From Candidatus Kerfeldbacteria bacterium (GTDB lineage Bacteria; Patescibacteriota; Patescibacteriia; SBBC01; JACPUP01), in NCBI GenBank assembly GCA_016192205.1, contig JACPUP010000007.1, forward strand, positions 1 to 21,441: 21,441 nt of DNA, read 5' to 3'. Positions 13,711 through 21,441 of this stretch are shown here, piece by piece. The position numbers and the translations under genes were made by a program. The notes under the pieces are model-generated. The model searched no databases. It was not told where the DNA came from and saw nothing but the letters and a program-made list of their open reading frames with translations. Positions within the stretch are counted from its first letter, which is position 1. Each line of letters opens with the position of its first letter.

Positions 13711-14406
13711 ATGCCTACCCAGTCATCCGAACAATCAGCGCAGCCAACCATCTCCCAGTCGCCCTACCAGGACCCCCACCGCGTCGGTCACCGTCGGGTG
13801 AGCGGTGCCGCACAAAAGGAGAACGTGCTGCCGGGGTTCTCGAAGACGTTTTTGTCGTTCCTGACCGAGATCGTGAAAGTGGTGCTCATCTCCGTTGCGA
13901 TTATCGTCCCGGTTCGCTACTTCCTCGTGCAGCCGTTCTACGTGAAAGGCGCATCGATGGAACCGACCTTCCACGACAACGAGTACCTCATCATCGATGA
14001 GATTACCTACCGGTTCCGCGCACCGCGCCGAGGGGAAGTGGTGGTACTGCGCAACCCGCGGGGCGACGCGGACTACTACATCAAGCGCATCATCGGACTG
14101 CCGGGTGAGCACGTGACCATTTCCGACGGGCAGATCCGCTTGACGAATGACCAGTTCCCGACCGGCACCGAGCTCGATGAGTCGTCGTACCTGGACGCGT
14201 CTGTCGTGACGAACGGCGACGTGGACCTGACGCTCGAGGACAACCAGTACTTCATTTTGGGCGACAATCGGCGCTCGAGCTTGGATTCGCGTTCGTTCGG
14301 CCCGATTCCGCGGAGCGACATTGTCGGCCGGACCTGGCTGCGCGCGTGGCCGCCGAGCAAGCTCGCCCACTTTCCAACGCCGGTCTACTACTCCGTTGCC
14401 CCATGA
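13711..14406 (+). CDS. lepB: Signal peptidase I
   Basis: A 231-residue membrane protease of family S26 that removes signal peptides from exported proteins on the outer face of the membrane. One transmembrane helix spans about 51-70. The nucleophile is Ser82 in GASMEPTF and the general base is Lys125 in DYYIKRIIGLPGE. The family box GDNRRSSLDSRSFGPI follows near the end. The first 45 residues are polar and Gln/Ser/Pro-rich, a cytoplasmic tail longer than in many homologues. ATG 13711 has no obvious Shine-Dalgarno site. Its TGA overlaps the hisS ATG (ATGA), so the two are translationally coupled. It would be the processing enzyme for the secreted NHL and pilin-like proteins in this window. Confidence 0.95.
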   Translation: MPTQSSEQSAQPTISQSPYQDPHRVGHRRVSGAAQKENVLPGFSKTFLSFLTEIVKVVLISVAIIVPVRYFLVQPFYVKGASMEPTFHDNEYLIIDEITYRFRAPRRGEVVVLRNPRGDADYYIKRIIGLPGEHVTISDGQIRLTNDQFPTGTELDESSYLDASVVTNGDVDLTLEDNQYFILGDNRRSSLDSRSFGPIPRSDIVGRTWLRAWPPSKLAHFPTPVYYSVAP

Positions 14407-15845
14407 ACGGGCGCACGTCAGCCACGACTGCCGGCAAGGGGAACGCCCCCGGCCGCACCGGGTCCTCGCCGCGTGGCGGAGCGAGCGGCTGGAGTGGGAA
14501 CGTTGCCCAACCGGATGTTCTGAAACCGCCGTCCGGCAAACTCCCACAGCTCCTCCGCGGGATGAAGGACATCCTGCCGGTTGACCAGCCGTACTGGAAC
14601 GCTGTCCTCAACGCCGTCGATGCTGAAGCGCGGGCATTCAGCTTCGAGTACATTGAAGTACCCGTGCTCGAGGCCACGAGCCTGTTCAAACGCTCGGTCG
14701 GTGAGGCCACGGACATCGTGGAAAAAGAGATGTACACCTTCGCGGACAAGGGCGGCGATTCCATTTCGCTGCGACCGGAGTTCACCGCCAGCGTCGCTCG
14801 GGCGTACATCGAACACGGGATGCTCAACCAGCCGCAGCCGGTGAAGCTCTACACCGTCGGCCCCCTCTTCCGGTACGAGCGTCCCCAGGCCGGCCGCTTC
14901 CGGCAGCACACGCAGTTCAACTTCGAGGTCATCGGCGAGGCGCACTCGATCGTCGACGCCCAGCTCATGCTGCTCCTCGACCACTTCTACCGTGGGTTTG
15001 AGCTCACCCCGAGTTTCCAGATCAACAGCATCGGCGACGCCAATTGCCGGCCGGCCTACGTCAAGCTCCTCAAGGCGTACGCCCAAAAGCACAAGGAGAA
15101 GCTGTGCGAGGACTGCCGCGAGCGGCTGCAGCAAAACCCCTTGCGGCTGCTCGATTGCAAGCAGCCGGGCTGCCACGAGGTGCTCCGCGGTGCCCCCCAG
15201 ACCGTTGACCACCTGTGCGAGGCGTGCAAAGACCACTTTGTCCGCGTCCTCGAGTACCTGGACGAAGTCGATGTGTCGTACGTGCTGAACCCGCGCCTGG
15301 TCCGCGGCCTCGACTACTACACGCGCACCACCTTCGAGGTGTGGGCGAGCGAGGACGAGACCGGCGCGCAGGCGGCCCTTGGTGGCGGCGGACGTTATGA
15401 CGGGCTGATTGAACAGCTCTGCGGCCGGCCGACGCCAGCCGTGGGTTTTGGGGTCGGGATCGAACGGGTCGTCCACCTCCTCAAAGAGCGCGGCTTCACG
15501 CCACCGCTGCCGGCACCGCCGATGTTCTTCGTTGCGCAACTGGGTGAGCCGGCCCGCAAGCGGGCTTTGAAACTGTTCAACGATTTGCGCGCCGAGGGTT
15601 ACCGCGTGGCTGAGGCATTCAGCAAAGAGGGCATCAAGCACCAGCTCGAAGTGGCCAACCGGCTCAAGGTCCAGTTCGCGCTCATCATTGGGCACAAGGA
15701 GATGATAGATGAGACCATTCTCATCCGTGACATGGAGAGCGGCATCCAGGAGGTGCTTGATTTTGCAAAGGTGATGCCCGAGTTGAGAAAGCGGCTGGAA
15801 AAATTGCAGGCGAATGGGGAAACGTCTCCAGTGCCGGCCGCGTAG
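14403..15845 (+). CDS. hisS: Histidyl-tRNA synthetase
   Basis: A 480-residue class II synthetase that charges tRNA-His. Visible: LRGMKDILP near the usual N-terminus, motif 2 around GPLFRYERPQAGRFRQHTQF, the histidine-specific box GLDYYTRTTFEVW, and motif 3 in AVGFGVGIERVV, followed by the anticodon-binding domain. A cysteine set (CEDC, DCKQPGC, CEAC) lies in the insertion domain and may bind zinc; similar cysteines occur in many bacterial HisRS. About 50 residues rich in Gly, Ser, Pro and Thr precede the LRGMKDILP motif, a disordered extension longer than usual. ATG 14403 overlaps the lepB stop, and no other ATG, GTG or TTG lies in frame before the core, so the extension appears real. Confidence 0.96.
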   Translation: MNGRTSATTAGKGNAPGRTGSSPRGGASGWSGNVAQPDVLKPPSGKLPQLLRGMKDILPVDQPYWNAVLNAVDAEARAFSFEYIEVPVLEATSLFKRSVGEATDIVEKEMYTFADKGGDSISLRPEFTASVARAYIEHGMLNQPQPVKLYTVGPLFRYERPQAGRFRQHTQFNFEVIGEAHSIVDAQLMLLLDHFYRGFELTPSFQINSIGDANCRPAYVKLLKAYAQKHKEKLCEDCRERLQQNPLRLLDCKQPGCHEVLRGAPQTVDHLCEACKDHFVRVLEYLDEVDVSYVLNPRLVRGLDYYTRTTFEVWASEDETGAQAALGGGGRYDGLIEQLCGRPTPAVGFGVGIERVVHLLKERGFTPPLPAPPMFFVAQLGEPARKRALKLFNDLRAEGYRVAEAFSKEGIKHQLEVANRLKVQFALIIGHKEMIDETILIRDMESGIQEVLDFAKVMPELRKRLEKLQANGETSPVPAA

Positions 15846-15848
15846 CGT

Positions 15849-16187
15849 GTGGACTGCGTGTTCTGTCGCGTCATCGCCAAGGAACTCCCGGCCGATTTTG
15901 TGTACGAGGATGACGAGATTGTGGCTTTCAGGGACATCCACCCGGCCGCACCCGTGCACGTCCTCGTCGTCCCGCGCCGCCACGTCACGTCCGTCACCGC
16001 GTTGACCGAAGCTGATGCGGCGTTCGTCGGGAAACTCGTGCTGGTGGGAGCACGGATTGCGCGCGAGCAGGGGATTGCCGACAATGGGTTCCGGTTTTCC
16101 ACGAATGTGGGTGAGCATGGACGGCAGAGCGTGCCGCACCTTCATTTTCATCTTATGGGCGGCCGGAAGCTGACGACTGAAGTGTAG
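15849..16187 (+). CDS. HIT family nucleotide hydrolase
   Basis: A 112-residue histidine-triad protein; the family hydrolyses purine nucleoside phosphoramidates and dinucleoside polyphosphates. It starts MDCVFCRVIAKELPADFVYEDD, as expected of HinT-type members with the CxxC pair, and ends with the catalytic HLHFHL box (the H-x-H-x-H triad). The strand HVLVVPRRHVTSV is also typical. Length is normal. The start is GTG at 15849, three bases after the hisS stop, with no evident ribosome binding site, so coupling with hisS is likely. A HIT gene near a synthetase gene is common and could reflect cleanup of aminoacyl-adenylates, a known activity of some HinT proteins. Confidence 0.94.
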   Translation: MDCVFCRVIAKELPADFVYEDDEIVAFRDIHPAAPVHVLVVPRRHVTSVTALTEADAAFVGKLVLVGARIAREQGIADNGFRFSTNVGEHGRQSVPHLHFHLMGGRKLTTEV

Positions 16188-16197
16188 GGAGAGGGCA

Positions 16198-16242
16198 TAG
16201 GGCGTAGTGAACGTTAGTCAATTCCCCACGCCCCACGCCCTA
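16198..16242 (+). other. Weak hairpin between the HIT gene and rpsU
   Basis: TAGGGCGT (16198-16205) pairs with ACGCCCTA (16235-16242) across a 29-nt loop. It has no U-tract. It may slow or trim the upstream transcript. The rest of this 144-bp gap carries a possible -10 box TATGTT (16283-16288) with no good -35 partner. Confidence 0.25.
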
Positions 16243-16315
16243 CCACCTGCGCCCTTCGTTCGCCTTGCCCCGACGGCTTTTTTATGTTACAGTCAGCCAC
16301 GAGAAACACCTTATC

Positions 16316-16325
16316 AAGGAGGTGA
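16316..16325 (+). promoter_or_regulatory. Perfect extended Shine-Dalgarno site of rpsU
   Basis: AAGGAGGTGA, a full complement to the usual 16S rRNA tail, lies six bases before the TTG codon at 16332. It is the strongest ribosome binding site in the window and fixes the unusual TTG start. Confidence 0.85.
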
Positions 16326-16331
16326 ACGATT

Positions 16332-16589
16332 TTGGTCGAAGTACGAAAGCGAGAAGGCGAATCAGGCGAGAGTTTGGTCCGACGTTTCACCCGCAAGGTG
16401 CAGCAGAGCGGCGTGCTGTTGCGTGCCAAAAAGGGCCGATTCTACACCTCGCCCAAAACAAAGCGCGAAGTGCGTATTGATGCGTTGCGCCGCAAAGCCG
16501 TCCGCGAGAAAAAGGAATTCTTGCGCAAGACGGGCAAGTTCGAAGAGCTCGAGCGTATGCAAGCGCGCCGCGGCCGGGGGCGCCGCTAG
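16332..16589 (+). CDS. rpsU: Small ribosomal subunit protein bS21
   Basis: An 85-residue, very basic protein of the 30S subunit located near the 3' end of 16S rRNA, where it helps mRNA binding. Family hallmarks: VRKREGESGESLVRRFTRKVQQSGVL at the N-terminus, followed by a helical, Arg/Lys-rich middle (YTSPKTKREVRIDALRRKAVREKKEF) and an Arg/Gly tail (ARRGRGRR). It is a little longer than the roughly 70 residues of E. coli S21. Translation begins at TTG, set by a perfect AAGGAGGTGA; no in-frame ATG exists nearby. A weak start codon combined with a maximal ribosome binding site may serve autoregulation. Three bases separate it from yqeY, the classic rpsU-yqeY arrangement. Confidence 0.95.
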   Translation: MVEVRKREGESGESLVRRFTRKVQQSGVLLRAKKGRFYTSPKTKREVRIDALRRKAVREKKEFLRKTGKFEELERMQARRGRGRR

Positions 16590-16592
16590 CCT

Positions 16593-17048
16593 ATGACGCT
16601 CAAAGAGCGTTTCGAAGAGGACTACAAGACCGCGTTCAAGGCTGGCCAACGCGAGGTGGTTGGCGTCTTGCGCGAACTCAAAGCGGCAGTCAAGAACGCG
16701 GAAATCGCCCGGCGCAAGGACTTTGACGACAACGAAGTGCTGGACGTCATCATGGGGCAAGCCAAGCAGCACGAGGACTCCATCCGGCAGTTTACGGCCG
16801 GCCGGCGGGACGACTTGGCAAACATGGAACGGGCGCAGCTCAAGGTCGTGGAGCAGTATCTGCCGGCCAAGCTGTCGCCAGACGAACTCCGCGACATCGT
16901 GGGCGAGCTCATCACCCAAGCCGGCGCGACCGGGCCCAAAGATATGGGTGCGGTCATGAAGCTTGTCATGCAGAAGGTCCGCGGCCAAGCTGACGGCGCA
17001 CTCGTCAAGAACATCGTCACGGACGAACTGGCGAAACGCAGCGCCTGA
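16593..17048 (+). CDS. yqeY: YqeY / GatB-YqeY domain protein
   Basis: A 151-residue helical cytoplasmic protein related to the tail domain of GatB, the glutamyl-tRNA(Gln) amidotransferase subunit. Recognisable stretches are MTLKERFEEDYKTAFKAG, VVGVLRELKAAVKNAEIA, the middle AQLKVVEQYLPAKLSPDEL, and the C-terminal GPKDMGAVMKLVMQKVRGQADG followed by VKNIVTDEL. The exact role is unknown; a tRNA-related role is suggested by the domain and by linkage to rpsU. It begins three bases after rpsU and ends eight bases before the giant pilin/Ig gene, so all three may share a transcript. Confidence 0.93.
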   Translation: MTLKERFEEDYKTAFKAGQREVVGVLRELKAAVKNAEIARRKDFDDNEVLDVIMGQAKQHEDSIRQFTAGRRDDLANMERAQLKVVEQYLPAKLSPDELRDIVGELITQAGATGPKDMGAVMKLVMQKVRGQADGALVKNIVTDELAKRSA

Positions 17049-17056
17049 ACGGTTCA

Positions 17057-20000
17057 ATGCAACCCAAACGGAAACATCTCGGCGCGTTTTCCCGCGGCCT
17101 GCTGGCGGCAGCGATTGCCATTGGGGTCGTGGCGGTGGTCGGCGTCGTGCTCACGACGAGTTCGCACAGCCTGGCCCAGCCGTTCACGACCTTTACCATT
17201 GAGGACCTCGGCACATCGATCGGGCTGGGCACGGCCGACCTCAAGCAGACCATCGTCAACATCATCCGCTGGGTACTCGGCATCCTGGCACTCGTGGCCG
17301 TCTCGTTCATCATCTACGGCGGCTTCCTCTGGATGACCGCGCGCGGGGACGAGAACCGCATCCTCAAAGCGAAGAAGGTGATTGCCGGCGCGGTCATCGG
17401 GCTCATCATCGTTTTGTTGTCGTTTGCCATTGTCACGTTCGTCGCCGGCACGACGAGCAACGTCACAAACCCGGGCGGTGGCCCCGGCGGCGTGACCCCG
17501 CCCCCGCCCCCGCCAGCGACGTCCTTCGAGATTCGCTCCATTACTACAGCTTGCGGTTCGCCGCCGAACTATCGGCAAGACGTCTTCCTCTGCTCCGGCA
17601 TCGTCATCACCTTCAACCACCGCGTGAACGCCGCCAGCGTCCAGGCCGCAGTGGCAGCTGCCGGCGACGACCAGCTCATCATCGAGCGGTGCAGCGACGC
17701 CGGCTGTTCGTCGGCGACGACCGTCGCCCCGGGCATCGCCAGCCAGATCTACGGCGGCACGTCCCCGACCGGCGTGTCAGCCGAGTGGGTGACGCCGACC
17801 CTCGGCAGCCAGCCCGGCAAGTCCATCGTGTTCTACCACAAGCACGAGCTGTTCGAGCCGGATACGTACTACCGCGTGCGCATCCCGAAAGCCATCACTG
17901 ACACGTCCACGCCAGCCCAGCCGATTGAGTACTGTCGTAAGAACGCGTTCACGCCCATTGACGGCGGCGGGTGCGGCGAGCAGCCGAACTACTTCGAGTG
18001 GACCATGCGGACCGGCACGACGGTTGATACGACGCGGCCAACGGTCCTGGCCACCGTGCCGGATTCGCGCTACCTGGCTGACCCCGCCGCTTTCAGTCCG
18101 GACAATGATGTGAACCGGGCGCCCACGCTCACCATCCGGCTCTCCGAAGCGATTGACCCGGCCACCATCAATCAGTCGGCCGCGGATCCGGCCAATAACA
18201 CGGTCGTCATCCGGCCGTTTACGACGCCGCCTGATCCGAGCACGGGTCTGGGCGGTACCACGGGCGCGCCGATTGATCCCACGACCTTCGACGTGGCACC
18301 GAACGGCGCGAATACCGGACTCGAAATCCAGATGGTAGGTAGCAATCTGCTCGATTCCTTCACCTGGTACGAGGTCACGGTCCAGGGCCTCACCGACCTG
18401 TGTTCGAACGAGCAGCAGCCCAACCCGTTCCGCTGGGTCTTCGAGACCAATGACGTGGCGCCCGGCGTGGCCAGCGTCTACCCAACCAACGGGTATGCGT
18501 TTGCCTGCCCGAACACGGACGTGCAGATTCGTTTCTCCATGTCCATGTACGATATCGGGTCAGGCAGCTGCGCCGTGGACACGAACCCAACCATCAGCGG
18601 GTTCGTGAGCGAAGGCAGGCTGACGTCGCCCGGCGGCGGCCGCGTGTTCGACGTGGTGCCGGAGGACGATTTTCCGGGTGGGTCGGCCGATCCGAACCGC
18701 TTTTGCAAACGGTATGCGTTCCGGCCGGACACGGCGCTGCTCAATCCGAACCAGACGTACCAGGTCGGCGTGAACACGCGCTACCAAATCAATGAGTCCG
18801 GCGACACGCTCAACTACGGTGACTTGGCGAACCCACCGTCAGCCGGGCCGTGGAGCTTCCAGGTGAAGCCGGCCAACGAGTGCGCGAACGCGCCGCGCAT
18901 TGACGCGTTGGACCCGCGGCGCGGTCCCGAGGGCCAGTGTTTCACCATCCAGGGCCGGTACTTCACCGAGCCCAAGGACGGTGCGGACGAAGCGTACTTC
19001 GACAGTACGGACTTGAATGCGGCGTCAACGTCGTGGTCAGACCGGAACATTGTGGTGCGGGCACCGGTTGATTCGGTCGGTGGTCACCAGGTCACCGTGC
19101 AGGTCGAACATCCTGCGCCGATCGGCGTGCTCACGAGTAACGCGGCAAATTTTGATCTTGATCCTGGCACGTTTGACGGCGCCTGCCTCGAGCGGCTGTC
19201 CCCGTCGTCCGGCACCTGGGGCACGCGCTTCGACGCCTACGGCACTGGCTTCGGGTCTGTTGCCGGCGAAGTCTCGTTCGTCGGCTCGCCCACGGGCGCT
19301 GCCCCGCACGCCAGCTGGTCAGACATTTTCGTGAACGATGCCCGTGTGCTTGACAACGCGGAGAGCGGCAACGTCTTCATCACGCGCGCGGACGGCCGGG
19401 AATCCAACCAGATCCTGTTCACGGTGTCTCCGCCTGTGCCGGGACAGCCGCGCGTGGCCAATGCCTGGCCCACCTGCGGCACGGCCTGCGTCAACGCCGA
19501 AGTCGGCGCGCGGTTCAATATGGAGATGAACCCGTCCACATTCACCGCGGCCACCGTGGAGCTGCGCGAATGCGATCCGGGCAGCTCCTCGTGCACGGCC
19601 TACGTTGGCGCCGACCTCGCGACCGGGTATACGTACACCGGCGCTCCTGACCACGAGCTCATCATCGGCCACGACCCGCTGGCCATTGCCACGAACTACC
19701 GTGTCATCATCCGCGGCGGAGCGTCGGGGGTGAAAAGCGCGATTGGCGGGGAGCTCCAATTCGCCGGGTTGAACTTTGACCAGGACGGCGATAGTAACGC
19801 GGATGCCTACAGCTGGCTGTTCGCGACCAAGGACGATCCAACCGAATGCGCCGTGGCGTCAGTCGCCATCACGCCGGCTGGCACCACCACCCTGCGCATC
19901 GGCCAGTTCCGTGACTTCCGCGGCATCCCGCGCGGCTCACCGGACAGCTGCAATCCGGCCGGACAGGATTTGGACGGCCGGGCGTATGACTGGACCTGGA

Positions 20001-21441
20001 CGACCACGGACGCCAGCACCGTGCCGGTGACGAGCAATGACACGACGCCGGTGGACGGCCGCACCGATCCCGTTCAGCGCGCCACAGCCGCCGCGGCCAC
20101 GGTGGGCGAGACCATCACGGCCGCCACCAGCGGGTACAACGCGTCGGCCACGGTCGTGGTCTCGCCCGATCCGACCATCTGTTTCAATAACAGTCAGTGC
20201 ATCACCAACGAAGTCGGCCGGACCTGCGACTCGGTTTGCTTGGATAACCGCTGCACGCCGGTCGTCAACGCTGTGGCGCCGGCGTCAGCGCCTGAAACCG
20301 ACTGGGTGACCGTGCAAGGCTGCTGGTTCGGCAACTACGCGGCTGGGGTGAGTCGGGTTCAATTCGCCCCCGGCCTCGATGGTGATGTGCCCGGCCCAGC
20401 CGCCTGCGGCGGCCCGGCCGGCACCTGGAAGAACTATGAAGTCGTTCGGGCCGTGCCCGTTGGCGCGGCCAATGGACCGCTGTCGCTGACGCGCGACGAC
20501 GGCCGGATCGACGCAACGGACAGCGGCCGCGGACCAGCCCTGGCTGACTTCACGGTCACGGTTGGCGCGCCCGGACCGCGCATCTGCCAACTCAATCCCA
20601 CCTCCGGCCCGGTCGGCACGGCCGACACCATCGTGGGAGACAGCCTCGGTACGCGCGACCCCGGCGACGTCGTGACCTTCGAAAACAACCAAGACGCCAG
20701 CAGCTACCCGGCCTGGGCGAACCAGTCCATCCAAACGGTCGTCCCAACCGGCGCGGAAACCGGCGACGTGGTGGTCAGGAAAGGCCCCCAGACCTCGAAC
20801 CCGCTGACGTTCCGCGTGACCGGCTCGTCCGGCGGTGGGAGCTGTGCGGAGATATGCGCGGTCGACCCGGACTGCTCCTCGGGCGGGTGCGGCTCTGACG
20901 GTTGCTGCGCAGCCCGGCCGACCCTGTCGAGTTATTCACCCGTCGGCATTGAGAACTGCCGGAACGTGGTCATTACCGCGACCTTGGGCGGCCCGGCGCT
21001 CGACACCACGACCGTCCACAGCGGCACGGTCATCCTGCGGCAGGCTGGCGTCCCGGTGACCCCGGTCTCCTTTACCGCCAACCCGCACGGTTTCACGCTC
21101 GCGCCCCCGTTGCTTGACCCAGCGACGACGTATGACATCGAACTCACCGACAACATTCGGACGACGAAGGGCGTGCGCTTTGGCGGCTACACCTGGTCGT
21201 TCTCGACGGGAACGGCTGTCTGCAACCTTGACCACATCGTCCTGTCGCCCACGTCACATACGTTCACGCGCATCACGCCGCCCGGCCACACGCGCGGGTT
21301 CAACGCCTACGCGGTGGCGGCCAACAACACGCAAATTTTCCCCGTGCCCAACGTGTACAACTGGAACTGGGGCTGGAGCGTGAGCAATGCGGCTGTGGCA
21401 ACCATCACGGGCAGCACGAGCGACACGGAAACAGCCACGGC
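17057..21441 (+). CDS. Giant secreted pilin-like/Ig-like protein, 3' end missing
   Basis: The frame stays open for 1461 codons to the window end, so the protein is larger than this. Residues 13-33 form a signal-type helix. Residues about 67-92 and 109-130 are two helices linked by TARGDENRILKAKK, the TrbC/VirB2 pilin layout seen in CPR proteins. A Gly/Pro linker (about 140-153, seven prolines) leads to the extracellular part: bacterial Ig-like (Big_5-type) domains around 160-600 with phrases such as LTIRLSEAIDPATI and WYEVTVQGLTD, IPT/TIG-like modules near 611, 711, 1067 and 1174 (patterns like LSPSSGTWGTRFDAYGTGFG), and two cysteine-rich inserts near 1041-1066 and 1262-1283. It is likely a surface adhesin or fibre anchored by the pilin-like helices. 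ATG 17057 follows yqeY by eight bases and has no Shine-Dalgarno site. I checked the codons by eye and found no stop. Confidence 0.85.
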   Translation, partial: MQPKRKHLGAFSRGLLAAAIAIGVVAVVGVVLTTSSHSLAQPFTTFTIEDLGTSIGLGTADLKQTIVNIIRWVLGILALVAVSFIIYGGFLWMTARGDENRILKAKKVIAGAVIGLIIVLLSFAIVTFVAGTTSNVTNPGGGPGGVTPPPPPPATSFEIRSITTACGSPPNYRQDVFLCSGIVITFNHRVNAASVQAAVAAAGDDQLIIERCSDAGCSSATTVAPGIASQIYGGTSPTGVSAEWVTPTLGSQPGKSIVFYHKHELFEPDTYYRVRIPKAITDTSTPAQPIEYCRKNAFTPIDGGGCGEQPNYFEWTMRTGTTVDTTRPTVLATVPDSRYLADPAAFSPDNDVNRAPTLTIRLSEAIDPATINQSAADPANNTVVIRPFTTPPDPSTGLGGTTGAPIDPTTFDVAPNGANTGLEIQMVGSNLLDSFTWYEVTVQGLTDLCSNEQQPNPFRWVFETNDVAPGVASVYPTNGYAFACPNTDVQIRFSMSMYDIGSGSCAVDTNPTISGFVSEGRLTSPGGGRVFDVVPEDDFPGGSADPNRFCKRYAFRPDTALLNPNQTYQVGVNTRYQINESGDTLNYGDLANPPSAGPWSFQVKPANECANAPRIDALDPRRGPEGQCFTIQGRYFTEPKDGADEAYFDSTDLNAASTSWSDRNIVVRAPVDSVGGHQVTVQVEHPAPIGVLTSNAANFDLDPGTFDGACLERLSPSSGTWGTRFDAYGTGFGSVAGEVSFVGSPTGAAPHASWSDIFVNDARVLDNAESGNVFITRADGRESNQILFTVSPPVPGQPRVANAWPTCGTACVNAEVGARFNMEMNPSTFTAATVELRECDPGSSSCTAYVGADLATGYTYTGAPDHELIIGHDPLAIATNYRVIIRGGASGVKSAIGGELQFAGLNFDQDGDSNADAYSWLFATKDDPTECAVASVAITPAGTTTLRIGQFRDFRGIPRGSPDSCNPAGQDLDGRAYDWTWTTTDASTVPVTSNDTTPVDGRTDPVQRATAAAATVGETITAATSGYNASATVVVSPDPTICFNNSQCITNEVGRTCDSVCLDNRCTPVVNAVAPASAPETDWVTVQGCWFGNYAAGVSRVQFAPGLDGDVPGPAACGGPAGTWKNYEVVRAVPVGAANGPLSLTRDDGRIDATDSGRGPALADFTVTVGAPGPRICQLNPTSGPVGTADTIVGDSLGTRDPGDVVTFENNQDASSYPAWANQSIQTVVPTGAETGDVVVRKGPQTSNPLTFRVTGSSGGGSCAEICAVDPDCSSGGCGSDGCCAARPTLSSYSPVGIENCRNVVITATLGGPALDTTTVHSGTVILRQAGVPVTPVSFTANPHGFTLAPPLLDPATTYDIELTDNIRTTKGVRFGGYTWSFSTGTAVCNLDHIVLSPTSHTFTRITPPGHTRGFNAYAVAANNTQIFPVPNVYNWNWGWSVSNAAVATITGSTSDTETAT

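Noticed and set aside
14418..16151. A 577-codon minus-strand open frame opposite hisS and the HIT gene
   Set aside because: Both plus-strand genes have full catalytic motifs. The antisense frame has low-complexity Arg/Val/Glu composition and no domain.

Overview
The window looks like a GC-rich (roughly 60% by eye) chromosomal segment from a Candidate Phyla Radiation / Patescibacteria-type bacterium. That is an inference from gene content: a very long secreted protein that begins with a TrbC/VirB2-like pilin segment and continues into Ig/IPT-like domains, a short DUF5678-type protein, a seven-helix PQ-loop-like membrane protein, a type I topoisomerase whose C-terminus carries GRFGPYV repeats instead of cysteine fingers, and compact, tightly packed housekeeping genes. 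I cannot name a class or order from the sequence alone.

Layout. Positions 1-2972 are accessory and loosely packed: a secreted six-bladed NHL propeller protein (minus strand) flanked by identical 20-bp repeats, a seven-helix membrane protein, a 64-residue DUF5678-like protein, and about 360 bp of strongly foldable intergenic DNA. Positions 2973-6427 (minus) hold dprA-topA, overlapping by 26 bp and closed by an intrinsic terminator. Positions 6506-6798 hold a small orphan plus-strand gene with its own terminator. Positions 6818-13346 (minus) hold GT2 glycosyltransferase - LytR/CpsA/Psr protein - pth - mfd, i.e. envelope polymer attachment, peptidyl-tRNA recycling and transcription-coupled repair. 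From 13510 everything runs on the plus strand: tRNA-Val(CAC), a large palindromic element, lepB, hisS, a HIT hydrolase, rpsU, yqeY, and the giant pilin/Ig protein, which is still open at the window end.

How it fits together. LepB (signal peptidase) could process exported proteins such as the NHL and pilin/Ig proteins. The GT2 and LCP proteins would build and attach surface polymers. HisRS, tRNA-Val, Pth, bS21 and YqeY are translation genes. DprA, TopA and Mfd handle DNA uptake, topology and repair.

The most interesting item is the 218-bp gap between mfd and pth. It contains a promoter (TTGACA-N17-TAGGAT) pointing away from mfd, followed by a compact three-way-junction fold in which all four helices contain a G.U pair that works only on the plus strand. 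One loop displays CCUCCU, the anti-Shine-Dalgarno core. I recognise no known RNA family in it and regard it as a candidate undescribed small RNA. A second theme is promoters that place the predicted transcript start 0-8 nt from the ATG (GT2, DprA, DUF5678), suggesting leaderless translation alongside genes with strong Shine-Dalgarno sites (rpsU, NHL).
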